From NCBI RefSeq assembly GCF_034356035.1, contig NZ_CP136423.1:2728001-2792000 (forward strand): a DNA stretch of 64,000 bases, given 5' to 3'. The notes under the pieces are model-generated. The model searched no databases. It worked only from the letters and a program-made list of their open reading frames with translations, and was not told the DNA's origin. Origin of the DNA: Blautia hydrogenotrophica DSM 10507 (lineage in GTDB: Bacteria > Bacillota > Clostridia > Lachnospirales > Lachnospiraceae). This document shows, in pieces, positions 36,850-45,414 of the stretch (within the stretch, counting starts at the first letter, position 1; each line of letters opens with the position of its first letter). The position numbers and the translations under genes were made by a program.

Positions 36850-36908
36850 GTTAGCTATTTCTAACTCCTTTTCTGTCCCTATTTTATCACATCAAATTTC
36901 CCTGTCAA
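36850..36908 (-). promoter_or_regulatory. Promoter and dyad operator of the HMA protein gene
   Basis: On the minus strand TTGACA (36903-36908), a 16-bp spacer and TAAAAT (36881-36886). Just downstream, GTTAG-N6-CTAAC (36850-36865) is a perfect dyad placed to block elongation. Its regulator is unknown; a metalloregulator would fit the gene product. Confidence 0.6.
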
Positions 36909-37018
36909 TCCCTTCCTCTTAACCATTGTGACGCCTCCTTTCGATTCCGCCCTTGCTTTCTTTTTTCCTTTCCGTTACAATATAGACAGAATTTTACATA
37001 AGCTGCAAAGGAGTACAA

Positions 37019-37564
37019 ATGATAGAGGCAATTATTTACGAATCCAACACGGGATTTACGGAAAAATATGCTCAAATGCTTTCCAAGAAACTGAACCTTC
37101 CATCTTGCCCTGCTGGAAAAATGAAAAAAACCTTCTCTCCCGGTATAGAAGTCATCTACATGGGATGGATCTGTGACAAGAGGATACGCGGCCTAGAAAA
37201 AGCTCAGAAATACCTTCGCATCGAAGCCGTCATCACTGTGGGAATCCTCTCCCCTACTCCAGGTTTTATCGCTTTGCTTCACCAGTACAACGACCTCATG
37301 GATTTGCCTGTCTTCTATCTTAGAGGCGGTATTCGGCGGGAAAAGCTTTCCATCTCTCAAAAACTTATTCTAAACTTGATGGCAAAAAAGCTGGCTGCAC
37401 CAGTCAAGAGAGGCGGCCTGGACTCTATCTCTAACGCTGACTATCAGGTTGTAGATTCTATTTTACACAGTAACAGTTTTGTCAAAGAACAAAATCTCGA
37501 GGAATTTCTCTTTTGGTACCGTACACAAACCGAAGTGAATCCCTATAATAAACCTGTTATTTAG
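37019..37564 (+). CDS. Flavodoxin-like protein
   Basis: 181 aa with AAAGGAG upstream. The N-terminus IIYESNTGFTEKYAQML is the FMN-phosphate-binding loop (SxTGxTxxx) of flavodoxins. The following strands (VIYMGWICDKRIRG, EAVITVGILSPTPGF) fit a flavodoxin-like fold. The C-terminal part is helical. Probably an FMN redox protein; partner unknown. It is a single gene, closed by the terminator at 37685. Confidence 0.8.
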   Translation: MIEAIIYESNTGFTEKYAQMLSKKLNLPSCPAGKMKKTFSPGIEVIYMGWICDKRIRGLEKAQKYLRIEAVITVGILSPTPGFIALLHQYNDLMDLPVFYLRGGIRREKLSISQKLILNLMAKKLAAPVKRGGLDSISNADYQVVDSILHSNSFVKEQNLEEFLFWYRTQTEVNPYNKPVI

Positions 37565-37684
37565 AATTTGTTTATGATTTTCCCAAAACCTTTAGGAATT
37601 TTCCATAATTTGCTCACATTTATATTGTATAGTATTACTTGGATAGATGAATAACCACTCTCTATCTCCCCCCTCAAACAAGTT

Positions 37685-37727
37685 AAAGACAAAACCAGAC
37701 GATACACTCGTCTGGTTTTGTCTTTTT
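37685..37727. terminator. Strong bidirectional terminator
   Basis: AAAGACAAAACCAGACGA and TCGTCTGGTTTTGTCTTT form an 18-bp perfect stem with a 5-nt loop between converging genes. Confidence 0.96.
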
Positions 37728-37793
37728 CCTCTCCTCCACTCTGGGAACGCTCATCAATTTTAATTTTCCACCCGCTCCCCTCCATGTACAAAG

Positions 37794-38624
37794 TCACAGA
37801 GACTTCTCAGCGCCTGCCGACAGATAGTGAATCTGTTCCCCCAGCAGCTTCTTTAGCTCTTCATAGGCTTTGACTCCCGTACAGTGGCAAGTATAGTACT
37901 CACAAGGCCTGCACATCAGATGGGATGCCAACTTCTGGTAGAATTCACAGCGTTTCTTTTCATCTTCCTCATAAATATTATTCAGATGAAGACCGCCGAT
38001 TACCTGTGTCAGAGGGCCCCCTGGCAGCTCTTCTGCCTTACTCAGAATATTTACGATACCGTTATGAGCGCAACCGCAGACCAATACTCTTCCAGCCTCC
38101 TGATGTACCAAAAGATTCTGTTCATGTTCGAAAGTATCAAGTTCTTCTTTTCCATCCTTTTCCCAGTAAAGATTGTCATTGGCCGGAGATGCACAGATTC
38201 TTCCTCTCACTCCTGAGAACACTTCCAATTCTTCATCCAGACGGTAGCCACCTCTGTGTACAACCAACCTGGAATGATCCCTCAGGGCTGAATCCAGCCC
38301 TATATAGCGGATTCTCTTAGGATGAGCATCGTGGGCATAATATTTTCCAAACACTCCGGCCTGCACATGAACATCTGCTCTGGAATTCTCCTGTAAAAAT
38401 GCACTCAGTCCGCCTCCGTGGTCATAATGTCCGTGGGATAAAAAAGCCACATCCACCTGGCTGATATCCACTCCCAGCCTCTTTGCATTTTCCAAAAAAG
38501 AGGCATCTGGTCCCATATCAAACAAAACCTTATGCCTCTGAGTCTCTATATATAAACTAAGTCCATGGCGGCACAGATACCTCTCTGATACCGCTGTATT
38601 TTCCATCAAAACCGTTATTTTCAT
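37794..38624 (-). CDS. Metallo-beta-lactamase-fold hydrolase
   Basis: 276 aa from ATG 38624 (GGAGAAGAAA upstream; the frame opens at 38642). Metal ligands: LSHGHYDHGGGL (HxHxDH), CGCAHNGIVN and IGGLHLNN. This is the subfamily of the dihydropterin ribofuranosyl-aminobenzene-phosphate synthase type, whose true substrates in bacteria are largely unknown. A C-terminal Cys cluster (CRPCEYYTCHCTG) is notable. Second gene of a cobalamin-riboswitch operon, which links it to B12 or B12-dependent metabolism. Confidence 0.88.
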   Translation of the reverse strand: MKITVLMENTAVSERYLCRHGLSLYIETQRHKVLFDMGPDASFLENAKRLGVDISQVDVAFLSHGHYDHGGGLSAFLQENSRADVHVQAGVFGKYYAHDAHPKRIRYIGLDSALRDHSRLVVHRGGYRLDEELEVFSGVRGRICASPANDNLYWEKDGKEELDTFEHEQNLLVHQEAGRVLVCGCAHNGIVNILSKAEELPGGPLTQVIGGLHLNNIYEEDEKKRCEFYQKLASHLMCRPCEYYTCHCTGVKAYEELKKLLGEQIHYLSAGAEKSL

Positions 38625-38655
38625 TTTCTTCTCCATTTCCACAGACTTCTTTGTA

Positions 38656-38949
38656 CTATTTCTTCTGATTCTTTTTCACTAGCTCCATGATCTCATGATA
38701 TTTACCCGTCACATATCCATAATTTTCCCGCCTATGAGGTAACATGCACTTAGAACAATCCTTAATCCCTCCGTCTAATATTCTGAAATTGCCACCGCAT
38801 TTATCTCCTAACGCATACAGAGGACAATAACAGAACAGACAATTAAAATTCTCAAGGTCCTTTGTCTCATGGCACGGAAAGTACTCGCAATTTTTGTGAC
38901 AAAAAAAAGAGAACTCCTTGTCCTCCCAAAACTCTTTCTTCTCTTTCAT
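38656..38949 (-). CDS. Cysteine-rich small-domain protein
   Basis: 97 aa from ATG 38949 (AAAGAGGAGTTCACA upstream). Eleven cysteines lie within about 75 residues: FFCHKNCEYFPCH, FNCLFCYCPLYALGDKCGG and GIKDCSKCMLPH. This is the pattern of the cysteine-rich small-domain family often found beside cobalt/cobalamin genes, thought to bind metal. First gene after the cobalamin riboswitch. Function unproven. Confidence 0.85.
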   Translation of the reverse strand: MKEKKEFWEDKEFSFFCHKNCEYFPCHETKDLENFNCLFCYCPLYALGDKCGGNFRILDGGIKDCSKCMLPHRRENYGYVTGKYHEIMELVKKNQKK

Positions 38950-38973
38950 TGTGAACTCCTCTTTAAGGGGGGT

Positions 38974-39043
38974 GCGATTTACTCCAGCGCTAGACAGTTC
39001 GTTCATGAGTGCGCGGAGGGAACGAATGACCAGAGTAAATCGC
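38974..39043 (-). promoter_or_regulatory. Likely expression platform of the cobalamin riboswitch
   Basis: GCGATTTACTC/GAGTAAATCGC (11 bp) encloses a second stem TTCGTTC/GAACGAA. The structure ends about 20 nt before the start codon, and its loop contains CCCTCC, able to pair with the AGAGGAG ribosome binding site. No T-run follows, so control of translation is more likely than termination. Confidence 0.5.
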
Positions 39044-39179
39044 CTGCCATTTAATCATGCATAATTCATATGAACAGGCGGATTCCATAAAAAGCATCTG
39101 TTCTTACAGATACGCATCTGAGATTGCGGATTATCTCAGAAGTGGCTGTTACACTTTACACGGAAGCTTCACCTCGCCA

Positions 39180-39345
39180 TACTAAGCAGGTTTCCTGGCT
39201 CCAGGCTCATCGCTCTGTCTCTCCTTCTCATGCGCACTGCGCACAATGGATTCTCGAGACTTCACTCCTCTGATACAGTGACCGGATCGCTCAGGCATCT
39301 CACCTGATTCCCTTTTCCATCCATTCCCACAATAAATGGCTGGCA
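39180..39345 (-). promoter_or_regulatory. Cobalamin riboswitch
   Basis: On the minus strand: AAAAGGGAATCAGGTGAGAT, then GCCTGAGCGATCCGGTCACTGT and, about 80 nt later, the B12 box GAGCCAGGAAACCTGC (39186-39203 region). These are the conserved cores of the adenosylcobalamin aptamer in the right order and spacing. It lies in the leader between the promoter at 39380-39408 and the Cys-rich gene, so B12 should repress that operon. Confidence 0.9.
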
Positions 39346-39379
39346 CTTAATATGTTCATTATGGAATTATACAGGGTGT

Positions 39380-39408
39380 ATTATAGCATTGTGGTACACC
39401 AATGTCAA
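39380..39408 (-). promoter_or_regulatory. Sigma-A promoter of the riboswitch operon
   Basis: TTGACA (39403-39408) and TATAAT (39380-39385) with a 17-bp spacer, perfect consensus. The spacer contains the dyad TTGGTGTACCACAA. Confidence 0.92.
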
Positions 39409-39610
39409 GTGCTATTGCCGAATTTCCTACAAATATTGTAACAGTTCAACCATATAGTGTGACAAGGGGCTTACCCAGCATACGAGCCCTCTTGCCGCCT
39501 ATCGGCAGCACCTCCAAAAAGTATAAGCTACAGATTGCTCCGTGCATCGCACTCCCGCAATCCTAACAGGCATTCACACTCCGGCGCATACGCCTGTGTG
39601 CTCACACAGT
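39409..39610. other. Intergenic stretch with element remnants
   Basis: Together with the leader this is part of 715 bp without a gene (38950-39664). GTAACAGTTCAACCAT at 39438-39453 resembles the ends of the element at 30459. TAGTGTGACAAGGGGCTTACCC at 39455 onward resembles the right arm of the terminator-associated hairpin. Both are decayed. Confidence 0.4.
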
Positions 39611-39651
39611 AAAAAGCCGCTGCAAAATAGCCTTGAACTATCTTGCAGCGG
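39611..39651 (-). terminator. Terminator of the NlpC/P60 gene at 39665
   Basis: CCGCTGCAA and TTGCAGCGG pair, extended by ATAG/CTAT; CTTTTT follows on the minus strand. The same stem core appears in the terminator at 42067-42106. Confidence 0.9.
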
Positions 39652-39664
39652 ACTCTCAACTCAA

Positions 39665-41020
39665 TTACATAACTCTTCTTACTGAAAGAATTGTACGGTA
39701 AGCCGCATTGTCACTAATCTTGATACCACCTGCTGGATATGGAGCACTATTGGATGCGTGAACAATCCTGCCACCTCCAAGATAAATTGCCACATGTCCG
39801 CCGTAGCAGATCAAGTCTCCTGGCTGTGCCTCTGAGTAAGAAACCTCTGTTCCCACGTTCATCTGGTCATAGGAAGTTCTCGGAAGACTCACTCCAAAAT
39901 TTGCATACACACTCTGAACAAAACCTGAACAGTCAGCTCCATTTGTAAGGCTTGTTCCACCGTATACATAAGGATTTCCCACAAACTGTGTAGCATAGTC
40001 AGCTACCGATGAACCACTTCCAGAATAACTTACAGAAGAATCTGTACTGCCTGACTCACTGTAGTCTGTGTCCTCCACAGTGTTGTCCTCATCGATGACA
40101 TTTCCATACTCATCAGTAACCACATCCTCAGAGCCATCCTCCTCATAAGTGCCATCTTCTTCTGTGTAATCTTCTTCACCGTCTGCATCCTCAGCATCAG
40201 TATCTTCTTCCTGATTATTTGCCTCCTCGGCAGCAGCTGCAGCAGCCGCAGCTTCCGCTTCTGCCTGACGTCTCGCCTCTTCCTCAGCGGCAATCCTCTC
40301 AGCTTCCAGTCTCTGAATCTCTGCCGTCTGTTCTTCCAACAAGGCTGCATATTCATTGGCCTGCTGTTGTGCATAAGCAATCTCATTGCTTGCATTGTTA
40401 GCCGCACTCTGTTTCTCACTAATCTGTACTTCCAGGTTCGCCTGATTTGCCTCCTGCTCAGCCTTCATGTCTTCCAGCTCAGCTTTCTCTCCATTCAACT
40501 GCACGCCCAGAGTTTTGATCTCCTTGATCGTCTCCACATATTTATTTAAAGCGTCACGGTCATATTTATACATCTTCTGAGTATACTCAGCCTTGTTCAA
40601 TAACTCAGACAGATCATTAGAATCCAACATCAGGTTATACCAGGCATTGCTTCCGCCATTCTCATACAGATACTGAATTCTGAGCTTCATCGCCTCGTAC
40701 TGCTTCTCTTTGTTAGCCTTTGCTCTCTTTAAATTCTTTCTGGTCTTTTGAATCTCTGCTTCCTTATTGGAAATATCCGTATTCAAAACCTCAATATTAA
40801 CCATTGTATTTACTAAATCCTGATCCAAAGACGCAATCTCCGCATTCAGTGATTCGATCTGAGCTCCCAAATCATTAATATAACTGTATGTAGCATCCAG
40901 CTGACTGCTAGTATATGCCGCTTCTTCTCTTAATTCTTCTTCTCGTGATGCACTAACAGTCATCACCTGACTTGCACTTATTAAGAGTGCCAATGTTAAG
41001 CACACAATTCTTTTTTTCAT
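39665..41020 (-). CDS. Secreted coiled-coil NlpC/P60 peptidoglycan endopeptidase
   Basis: 451 aa. Signal peptide (residues 1-24, ending SASREEE), two coiled-coil stretches (about 28-110 and 150-250), an acidic linker rich in Glu, Asp and Tyr (about 265-320), then a NlpC/P60 domain (about 338-451): ADCSGFVQSVYANFGVSLPR with the nucleophile Cys, GGHVAIYLGGG with the His, and IVHAS. The layout is that of PcsB/CwlO-type D,L-endopeptidases, which act in cell elongation or division and are switched by the coiled coil, often through FtsEX. No ftsEX genes nearby. Confidence 0.92.
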   Translation of the reverse strand: MKKRIVCLTLALLISASQVMTVSASREEELREEAAYTSSQLDATYSYINDLGAQIESLNAEIASLDQDLVNTMVNIEVLNTDISNKEAEIQKTRKNLKRAKANKEKQYEAMKLRIQYLYENGGSNAWYNLMLDSNDLSELLNKAEYTQKMYKYDRDALNKYVETIKEIKTLGVQLNGEKAELEDMKAEQEANQANLEVQISEKQSAANNASNEIAYAQQQANEYAALLEEQTAEIQRLEAERIAAEEEARRQAEAEAAAAAAAAEEANNQEEDTDAEDADGEEDYTEEDGTYEEDGSEDVVTDEYGNVIDEDNTVEDTDYSESGSTDSSVSYSGSGSSVADYATQFVGNPYVYGGTSLTNGADCSGFVQSVYANFGVSLPRTSYDQMNVGTEVSYSEAQPGDLICYGGHVAIYLGGGRIVHASNSAPYPAGGIKISDNAAYRTILSVRRVM

Positions 41021-41091
41021 AATTCACACCCTTCGTAAATTTTCTGGACGGATATTTAATATATCCGTAACATTTTCTTTACTTCTCCTAC

Positions 41092-41120
41092 ATATTAACA
41101 CAATATTACAAAGGATGCAA
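41092..41120 (-). promoter_or_regulatory. Promoter of the coiled-coil NlpC/P60 gene
   Basis: Minus-strand TTGCAT (41115-41120) and TAATAT (41092-41097) with a 17-bp spacer, 72 bp before the start codon. Confidence 0.6.
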
Positions 41121-41255
41121 GCCTAAAATTAATTTTTTTAAAAACTTTGTAACAATTTCGTTGCGTTTATTTTATATTATTCCGGGAGATGTTTCGATAT
41201 GAAGGGCCAAAATCTATCAAGCTTAACACTATGTTTTCAGATTCTCAGCATATAT

Positions 41256-41957
41256 TCACAGTTCCAATGCAATCTTCATCATACTATGAAAGCTCTCCTG
41301 CCTTTCCTTCGCGCTTAGGGATTCCTTCCGGTACAGATGGTCTGAGATTGTCAACAGACACAGGGCCTGTTTTCCTGCTCTGGCCGCATTCATATAGAGA
41401 GCAGCCGCTTCCATTTCAACACATAAAACTCCCATCTTCTTCCACTGCTCACTGCTCACTTCATTGTAAAAAACATCGCTAGAAAGAATATTTCCCACAT
41501 GCACAGGCGTCCCTTGTCTCCTCGCCACGTCCACAGCCTTTTCCACCAGCTCATAGCTGGCAATCGGCGCAAAGGTTCCCGGAAGCTGATACTGATGAGC
41601 ATAATTGGAGTCTGTGCATGCCCCCAGACCTACGACCACATCCATCACTCTCAGATCATCCTGAATTCCACCGGCAGAACCAATTCGAATGATCTTATCC
41701 ACATCATAAAAGTGAAACAGCTCATAGGAATAGATGCCAATAGAAGGCATTCCCATACCGCTTCCCATGACAGAGATCTCCTTACCATGATAGGTACCTG
41801 TATATCCAAACATATTTCTTACAGTATTAAAGCAGATGGGATTTTCCAAGTAAGTCTCCGCTATCACTTTTGCCCGAAGCGGATCTCCAGGCATCAGCAC
41901 AGTTTTGGCTATCTCTCCCAGTCTGGCTCCGTTGTGCGGCGTCGGTGTCATTTCCAT
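41256..41957 (-). CDS. deoD: Purine-nucleoside phosphorylase, DeoD type
   Basis: 233 aa. Cleaves purine (deoxy)nucleosides with phosphate in salvage. Motifs: LGEIAKTVLMPGDPLRAKVI (phosphate loop), GSGMGMPSIGIYSYEL, RIGSAGGIQ, CVEMEAAALY (ribose site) and TISDHL with the catalytic Asp. AGGAGG at about 8 nt favours ATG 41957; ATG 41963 is in frame and the frame extends to 42017. It stands alone. Confidence 0.95.
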   Translation of the reverse strand: MEMTPTPHNGARLGEIAKTVLMPGDPLRAKVIAETYLENPICFNTVRNMFGYTGTYHGKEISVMGSGMGMPSIGIYSYELFHFYDVDKIIRIGSAGGIQDDLRVMDVVVGLGACTDSNYAHQYQLPGTFAPIASYELVEKAVDVARRQGTPVHVGNILSSDVFYNEVSSEQWKKMGVLCVEMEAAALYMNAARAGKQALCLLTISDHLYRKESLSAKERQESFHSMMKIALEL

Positions 41958-42066
41958 TTCCATTACCTCCTGACTCTCTCTTTCTCCCCAGCTTACAAAA
42001 ACACATGCACTCCTCAAAGAATGTCTTTCGTGCCTTTATTCGCTGAAAGTATCTGTCTCCATTATA

Positions 42067-42106
42067 CAAAAATACCGCTGCAAAAGAAAGACTCTTTTGC
42101 AGCGGC
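42067..42106 (-). terminator. Terminator of the cell-wall-binding hydrolase gene
   Basis: CCGCTGCAAAAGA and TCTTTTGCAGCGG form a 13-bp stem; TATTTTTG follows on the minus strand. The following TTGTATAAT may act as the -10 of deoD. Confidence 0.92.
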
Positions 42107-42151
42107 ACGCCATTGTTTCTCCCTTGCCACTCTCTTCTGCGTCTGCCACCT

Positions 42152-43807
42152 TTATACTTCTCCAAACAAATCAGCTAGAATCTCGGCAGCATCCATGCTT
42201 AGATATCCATCTGGATCAGACAGTACAGAACTCTTCCAACGCATCGTGTTACATCCGCTGAAATAGGTAGCGTAACCTGTAGAACTGCCCAGTCCAAATT
42301 TATTTACAGTACTTGAATAATATTTTTTCATATATTTCCTAGCGAGTGAAATCGCCTCGCTGCTGTAATTGCCTGAAGGAGTAGGCGTTCCCGCAATCTG
42401 TACGCATGGAGGCGTAGAATGGACGATCACATAACTGCCATCATCACATTGTCCTAACACGATCCATGCATGTCCCGGACTGCTGGCCACATCCCCAGCC
42501 TTAAACTGGCCACGGTAATTATTCTTTTTCAAGGTCGCCTGCGTCCGTTTGGTTCCCCATCCAAAACCAGCGTAAGTCGCTGCCACTGAGTCTGCACTGG
42601 TAGCATATCCTGCCCCAACACCACTCTTCGTCTGCATGACGTTGTAGGTAGACCAGGCTACAAAGCCCGAACAATCCAGTCCTTTTGCTCTGGTAGCCAC
42701 ACTCAAATCTCGATAATCATTATAGTCATAGGAACCTGAATTTGCGTCATACCACTGTTTCCATTTCGGATACAGTCCTTTGTATGTGACCGTGGGCTGA
42801 GCCCATCCGCCACCCCATACATACAAGGTGGAACCTACCGGCTTCAAAGCATTTAGCAGATAATTCTTCACCGTCTTGGAAGAAGTAGGTTGCTCTGCTG
42901 AACCTTCCGACGGCTCCTTAATCAACACTCCATTACTGGAAAACTCATATTTTTTTCCGTCTATCGTCTGCTTTCCGGTTGCCATCACACCATCGCTGAA
43001 GAAATAGCGTCTCTCACCTTTTCCATTCTTCATCCAACAGTCAAATACACGGTAACCATTCTTTATGTAGTAATAATCACCGTCAATTTTCAAATAGCCT
43101 TTCATCACTCGGATACCGGTCTTCTGGTAATAATATCGGAACTTTGTCTTTCCAAACTGGGCCCAGCCCTTTACCATCTCTCCGTAGGTGTCCTTCATTT
43201 TACTAAAATATCTGGCATCACCTTTTGCATTCTTTACCTCACCGGTGCGCATCTTTCCAGTACTCTGGTGGAACCAGTAGGTTTTATCCCCCTGATAAAG
43301 CCATCCACTGTGACGAACACCATCTGTCCCAAAATAGTACCGGGAACCGTTGATATTCCACCAATTAGTCGCCATGACGCTTCTGCTGCTGAAATAATAG
43401 GTCTTACCGTCAATGGTCTTAAAAGCTTTTTTCACTGCTTTTCCATTAGACTGAAAATAGAGATAGTAAGTTTTTCCGCCGCTGACATTCTTTCCCCAGG
43501 TATTGGTCCTCATGGCTCCGTCTGTTCCAAAATAATACCAATAGCCACTGATCCACTTACATCCTGTTGTCATCAACTTTGTAGAAGGATTGAAATAATA
43601 CTTTTTCTTTCCTATAGTCTGCCAGCCAGTGCAAGCTTTTCCGTTCTTGTAATAGTACTTTCCCTTGGCCGTAGTCTCCCAACCACTCTTGGTCTTCGTG
43701 GCCGCCTGTACCTCTGATGTCGTCGTCTGCAAAGTTACCCCGCCGGCGAAAAATAGCATCAGTAAAAGCAGACACCAGAATTTCCAATTACGTTTTCGCT
43801 TTCCCAT
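42152..43807 (-). CDS. Secreted cell-wall-binding-repeat protein with NlpC/P60-like domain
   Basis: 551 aa. Signal peptide 1-35 (FWCLLLLMLFFAGGV, cleavage after QAA), then about 11 cell-wall-binding repeats of the GW/YY type (for example GKYYYKNGKACTGWQTI, YWYYFGTDGAMRTNTW) to about residue 300, a short Ser/Thr linker, and a catalytic domain (about 315-551) with GLDCSGFVAW (Cys), GHAWIVLG (His) and IVHSTPP. The repeats anchor the enzyme to choline or other wall polymers. Probably a cell-separation or wall-turnover hydrolase. Confidence 0.92.
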   Translation of the reverse strand: MGKRKRNWKFWCLLLLMLFFAGGVTLQTTTSEVQAATKTKSGWETTAKGKYYYKNGKACTGWQTIGKKKYYFNPSTKLMTTGCKWISGYWYYFGTDGAMRTNTWGKNVSGGKTYYLYFQSNGKAVKKAFKTIDGKTYYFSSRSVMATNWWNINGSRYYFGTDGVRHSGWLYQGDKTYWFHQSTGKMRTGEVKNAKGDARYFSKMKDTYGEMVKGWAQFGKTKFRYYYQKTGIRVMKGYLKIDGDYYYIKNGYRVFDCWMKNGKGERRYFFSDGVMATGKQTIDGKKYEFSSNGVLIKEPSEGSAEQPTSSKTVKNYLLNALKPVGSTLYVWGGGWAQPTVTYKGLYPKWKQWYDANSGSYDYNDYRDLSVATRAKGLDCSGFVAWSTYNVMQTKSGVGAGYATSADSVAATYAGFGWGTKRTQATLKKNNYRGQFKAGDVASSPGHAWIVLGQCDDGSYVIVHSTPPCVQIAGTPTPSGNYSSEAISLARKYMKKYYSSTVNKFGLGSSTGYATYFSGCNTMRWKSSVLSDPDGYLSMDAAEILADLFGEV

Positions 43808-43907
43808 AAAACTTTTTCCATCCTCTTCAAAATTCTTTTCATTTTCTTTTTGATTTTATGTACTTTTTTTTAAAGTTTTTACAAGTGTATTACATTTCTG
43901 TGATCTT

Positions 43908-43937
43908 ATTATAGACCGATCTGGACCAAAGTGTCAA
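43908..43937 (-). promoter_or_regulatory. Promoter of the cell-wall-binding hydrolase
   Basis: TTGACA (43932-43937) and TATAAT (43908-43913) with an 18-bp spacer; 100-nt leader. Confidence 0.8.
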
Positions 43938-43938
43938 T

Positions 43939-43998
43939 AAAAAAAAGACCTTTGTTAGATTTCCAACATAATTGAAAATTACCAAAGGTCTTTTTTGT
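43939..43998. terminator. Terminator downstream of ddh
   Basis: AAAAAAGACCTTTG and CAAAGGTCTTTTTT form a 14-bp stem around a 29-nt loop, with T-runs on both sides. Confidence 0.9.
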
Positions 43999-44069
43999 TA
44001 GATTTTCACATTTTTCCTAAAATTACCTCAAATACCAAATCCCATCTGTGTATCGGAATCCTCTCTAGA

Positions 44070-45056
44070 TTACAGCAAATGGCTACGAAGCTCTTCCGCA
44101 CTCTTCGGGCTTAAATAAGCTGGAGGCACATCAAATACCGTCTTACACCCTGACTGTCCCTCCTGGCTGAAACGGTATGCTGCTCTGGCAAAAGCCGCTA
44201 TGACAGAAGAAGTAAACTGAGGATTTGAATCCAATTTCAAGCTGTATTCAATCACATGATGATTCTCGTCCTCCCAGCCTGTACTTCCCGTGCGAATCAC
44301 AAAACCGCCATGCGGAATTCCGCTGTGATCTCTTTTCATCTCCTCCTCAGTGATAAAATGCACAGTGGTGTCATATTCATCAAAGTAGTTCGGCATTGTC
44401 TTGATCTCATTTTCAATCCGCGCTAAGTCCGCACCTTCCTCAGCCACCACAAAGCACTCTCTTTTGTGTTTCTGACGAGTCGTCAGCTCAGGATTCTCCC
44501 CTCTACGGACAGCCTCTAAAGCTTCCTGAACCGGAATCGTATACTGTTTTCCATCCTTTACCCCGTCAATTCTGCGGATTGCGTCAGAATGGCCCTGGCT
44601 AACTCCTTTGCCCCAGAATGTATAATCTCTTCCCTCTGGAAGAATACAGTTGGCATACAGGCGGTTCAAGGAGAACATTCCTGGGTCCCATCCACAGGAA
44701 ATAATTGCTACTTTATTATGCTCCCTTGCGGCTTTGTCCACTGCTGCAAAATGCTCCGGGATTTTTGCATGGGTATCAAAACTGTCCACCACATGGAACC
44801 ACTTTACATACTCCGGCGTCTGTCTTGGAAGATCCGTAGCACTGCCACCGCACAAAACCAACACATCGATCTCATCTTTAAAATTCTCGATCTGGCTTAC
44901 CGAGTAGACTGGCACTCCTTCTGTCAAAATCTTTAAAGATGCCGGCTCTCTTCTGGTAAATACAGCTTTCAGCTCCATGTCTGGGTTATGCTTCACTGCG
45001 CACTCAATTCCTCGGCCTAAATTTCCATAGCCCAGGATACCAATACGAATAGTCAT
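44070..45056 (-). CDS. ddh: meso-Diaminopimelate dehydrogenase
   Basis: 328 aa, full length. Makes meso-diaminopimelate in one NADPH- and ammonia-dependent step from tetrahydrodipicolinate, bypassing the acylated intermediates; needed for peptidoglycan and lysine. NADP motif GILGYGNLGRG; CGGSATDLP, HVVDSFDTHAKIPEH, ISCGWDPGMFSLNR, KGVSQGHSDAIRRIDGV and LDSNPQFTSSV are all family signatures. Own promoter and terminator. Confidence 0.97.
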   Translation of the reverse strand: MTIRIGILGYGNLGRGIECAVKHNPDMELKAVFTRREPASLKILTEGVPVYSVSQIENFKDEIDVLVLCGGSATDLPRQTPEYVKWFHVVDSFDTHAKIPEHFAAVDKAAREHNKVAIISCGWDPGMFSLNRLYANCILPEGRDYTFWGKGVSQGHSDAIRRIDGVKDGKQYTIPVQEALEAVRRGENPELTTRQKHKRECFVVAEEGADLARIENEIKTMPNYFDEYDTTVHFITEEEMKRDHSGIPHGGFVIRTGSTGWEDENHHVIEYSLKLDSNPQFTSSVIAAFARAAYRFSQEGQSGCKTVFDVPPAYLSPKSAEELRSHLL

Positions 45057-45093
45057 AGTTCTTCCTCCTGCTTATCCATCTTTTTTCTTTTAA

Positions 45094-45122
45094 ATTGTAC
45101 TGGATGTCTCAGGAGTTGTCAA
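45094..45122 (-). promoter_or_regulatory. Sigma-A promoter of ddh
   Basis: TTGACA (45117-45122) and TACAAT (45094-45099) with a 17-bp spacer, 37 bp from the start codon. Confidence 0.85.
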
Positions 45123-45140
45123 TTCAAACCACTTTTCTCC

Positions 45141-45413
45141 TTATTCCGGCTGTCTGGTAGGAACAAATTTCGCACGGTTCATCAGTGGATGTTGAAGTTT
45201 AATCGCTCCCTCATCCTGCCTCGGACATGACATCACGCAAGCTCCGCAGTAATAACACTCCCCTGGATAAGCCACAATCGGCGGCTTTCCCTTCTCAGGG
45301 TTTGGAATCAAGATATCCACCTGGCACACTTTTGCACAGCGGTTACAGCCAATGCACTGTGTCTCATCAAACAGAATTGGACGAACACTGCATGGCACTG
45401 GTGTTACTGTCAT
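45141..45413 (-). CDS. 2x[4Fe-4S] ferredoxin subunit (AprB-like)
   Basis: 90 aa from ATG 45413, 1 nt after the stop of the flavoprotein gene; the longer frame to 45491 overlaps that gene and lacks a ribosome binding site, though a start there cannot be excluded. Two cluster motifs: CIGCNRCAKVC and CYYCGACVMSCP. The spacing and the tail after the second cluster resemble the beta subunit of adenylyl-sulfate-reductase-type pairs. It should pass electrons to or from the flavoprotein. Confidence 0.88.
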   Translation of the reverse strand: MTVTPVPCSVRPILFDETQCIGCNRCAKVCQVDILIPNPEKGKPPIVAYPGECYYCGACVMSCPRQDEGAIKLQHPLMNRAKFVPTRQPE

Positions 45414-45414
45414 A

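Noticed and set aside
39155..39345. Reading the leader at 39180 as an element copy
   Set aside because: The sequence shows the ordered conserved cores of a cobalamin aptamer behind a consensus promoter, which explains it better.
40219..40419. Possible repeat array in the NlpC/P60 gene
   Set aside because: The repetitiveness comes from Ala/Glu/Asp-rich coiled-coil and linker codons, not from a separate DNA element.
41499..42266. 255-codon plus-strand frame
   Set aside because: Antisense to deoD and the end of the cell-wall hydrolase, and it crosses their terminator.
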